Assembly: GCF_013415485.1 (NCBI RefSeq)
Contig: NZ_JACBXS010000025.1
Span: 1 to 53,585, forward strand
From: Rhabdonatronobacter sediminivivens
GTDB lineage: Bacteria; Pseudomonadota; Alphaproteobacteria; Rhodobacterales; Rhodobacteraceae
Reading direction: 5' to 3'
Length of the DNA: 53,585 nucleotides
The notes below the pieces were generated by a model. The model was not told where the DNA came from. It worked only from the letters and a program-made list of their open reading frames with translations, and ran no database searches. Position 1 is the first letter of the stretch. Each line of letters starts with the position of its first letter. Below, one piece after another: positions 52,695 to 53,585 of the stretch. The position numbers and the translations under genes are program-made.

Positions 52695-53447
52695 ATGCTG
52701 GGCATCGACATCATCGACGCGGCGTTGATACCTGCGCTTCTGGTGGCTCTGGGCGCCGGGGTCCTGTCGTTCCTGTCGCCCTGTGTCCTGCCGATCGTGC
52801 CGCCTTACCTGGCCTATATGGGCGGGATCAGCATGCAGGAATTCACCACCACGGGCCGCACGCAGCGCCGCGCCATCCTGCCGGCGCTGTTCTTTGTGAT
52901 GGGGCTGTCCACGGTGTTCATGCTGCTGGGCTTCACGGCCTCGACCATGGGCAACCTGTTTCTGCGCAATGCAGAGCTGTTCGGGCAGATTGCGGGGGTG
53001 GTGGTGATCGTCTTCGGGCTGCATTTCCTGGGCGTGTTCCGCATCCCGCTGCTGATGCGTGAGGCGCGGGTGGATGCGGGCGATCAGGGCGGATCGGCGC
53101 TGGGGGCCTATGTGCTGGGGCTGGCCTTTGCCTTTGGCTGGACACCCTGCATCGGGCCGGTTCTGGGCATGATCCTGACCATGGCCGCGGCCGAGTCCAC
53201 AGTGGCGCGCGGGACCGTGTTGCTGGGGGTCTATGCCTTGGGGCTGGGGGTTCCGTTCCTTCTGGCGGCGATCTTCGTGCAGCGGTCCATGTCAATGATG
53301 CAGAAGCTCAAGCGCCATATGGCGCTGATCGAAAAGGTCATGGGCGGGTTGCTGTTGCTGGTGGGCATTGCGCTGGTCACCGGGGCGTTCTCGGCCTTTT
53401 CCTGGTGGTTGCTGGAGACCTTTCCGGCCATGGCACTGATCGGCTGA
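52695..53447 (+). CDS. ccdA: Cytochrome c biogenesis / thiol-disulfide electron carrier CcdA
   Basis: Transfers reducing equivalents across the inner membrane to periplasmic thioredoxin-like proteins for cytochrome c maturation. The 250-residue membrane protein has six hydrophobic helices and the two redox cysteines in LSFLSPCVLPIVPPYLAYMG and FGWTPCIGPVLGMIL, the diagnostic PCxxP-type motifs of the family (DsbD beta-domain). GGAGG is placed upstream of the ATG. Confidence 0.93.
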   Translation: MLGIDIIDAALIPALLVALGAGVLSFLSPCVLPIVPPYLAYMGGISMQEFTTTGRTQRRAILPALFFVMGLSTVFMLLGFTASTMGNLFLRNAELFGQIAGVVVIVFGLHFLGVFRIPLLMREARVDAGDQGGSALGAYVLGLAFAFGWTPCIGPVLGMILTMAAAESTVARGTVLLGVYALGLGVPFLLAAIFVQRSMSMMQKLKRHMALIEKVMGGLLLLVGIALVTGAFSAFSWWLLETFPAMALIG

Positions 53448-53458
53448 TGCTGCACAAA

Positions 53459-53585
53459 CCGCTTAACAGGCTGCTGAAGAAGTCGCCCGCCTCCTGATGT
53501 TCAGGCAAGGGACCGGGAAACTGTTCCTCGGCATGCTTTCCACAAGCCCTGTCCCGGGCGACCAGCCCGGGACGCGCCCGACCCT
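53459..53585. other. Right-edge region with IS-end-like string and hairpin
   Basis: AACAGGCTGCTGAAGAAGTC at 53465-53484 resembles terminal inverted repeats that I recall from IS1182/IS5-like insertion sequences (CAGGCTGCTGAAAAAGTC). A perfect hairpin GTCCCGGGC (53551-53559) / GCCCGGGAC (53565-53573) follows. No transposase frame fits within the window, so this could be an element remnant, an element beginning just outside, or chance. Confidence 0.25.

Overview
This 53.6 kb window is a GC-rich (roughly two-thirds G+C) chromosomal segment of an alphaproteobacterium, most likely a member of the Rhodobacteraceae. I base that on the gene order trpG-trpD-trpC-moaC-moeA-lexA, an Lrp-type putR divergent from a putA that lacks a DNA-binding domain, the alphaproteobacterial LexA box (GAAC-N7-GAAC) in front of lexA, and an RNase E with a large acidic insertion. 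I cannot name the genus. It is mostly core chromosome: no phage, plasmid or CRISPR locus is visible, and the only hint of a mobile element is a short insertion-sequence-end-like string at the right edge.

Layout. 0.4-9 kb: a periplasmic PQQ-type sugar dehydrogenase, proline catabolism (putR/putA), a haloacetate-dehalogenase-type hydrolase and a YibQ-like divergent polysaccharide deacetylase. 8.4-13.3 kb: a tightly overlapped run trpGDC-moaC-moeA, followed by lexA under its own SOS promoter. 13.6-16.9 kb: argE, an ABHD10-like hydrolase and an MFS transporter on the minus strand. 17-24 kb: thrS with a coupled small gene, xerD, a secreted unknown with a 44-residue membrane protein, and aroK-aroB. 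24.3-27 kb: preT-preA, the first step of reductive pyrimidine catabolism, behind a conspicuous AT-rich operator dyad. 27.3-33.2 kb: the complete urea ABC transporter urtABCDE on the minus strand. 33.7-39.3 kb: a divergent second LIV-type ABC transporter with an unknown secreted protein inserted between its two ATPase genes. 39.6-49 kb: tRNA-Tyr, an orphan gene beside it, rlmB, a LOG-family nucleotide phosphoribohydrolase, a LysM protein, a rhomboid protease, a GCS2-type carboxylate-amine ligase, a DUF3445 haem N-demethylase family protein, an unknown, and 3-methyladenine DNA glycosylase. 49.5-53.4 kb: rne and ccdA.

A nitrogen-scavenging theme runs through the middle: proline and pyrimidine breakdown, urea uptake, and a second amide/amino-acid-type importer divergent from urt. 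The 457-nt intergenic region between the two importers holds several candidate control elements.

The most striking non-genic structure is a dispersed two-hairpin repeat present five times (near 1.6, 5.8, 6.8, 19.5 and 27.2 kb). The stem sequences differ between copies but stay self-complementary. The loop is nearly invariant and on one strand reads GGGTGGGTGGGTGGG, a classic G-quadruplex sequence. A second dispersed hairpin family, with a GCA-TTC-TGC tip, occurs four times. A LexA-box-like site followed by a strong terminator between rlmB and the LOG gene marks a possible SOS-regulated small RNA.
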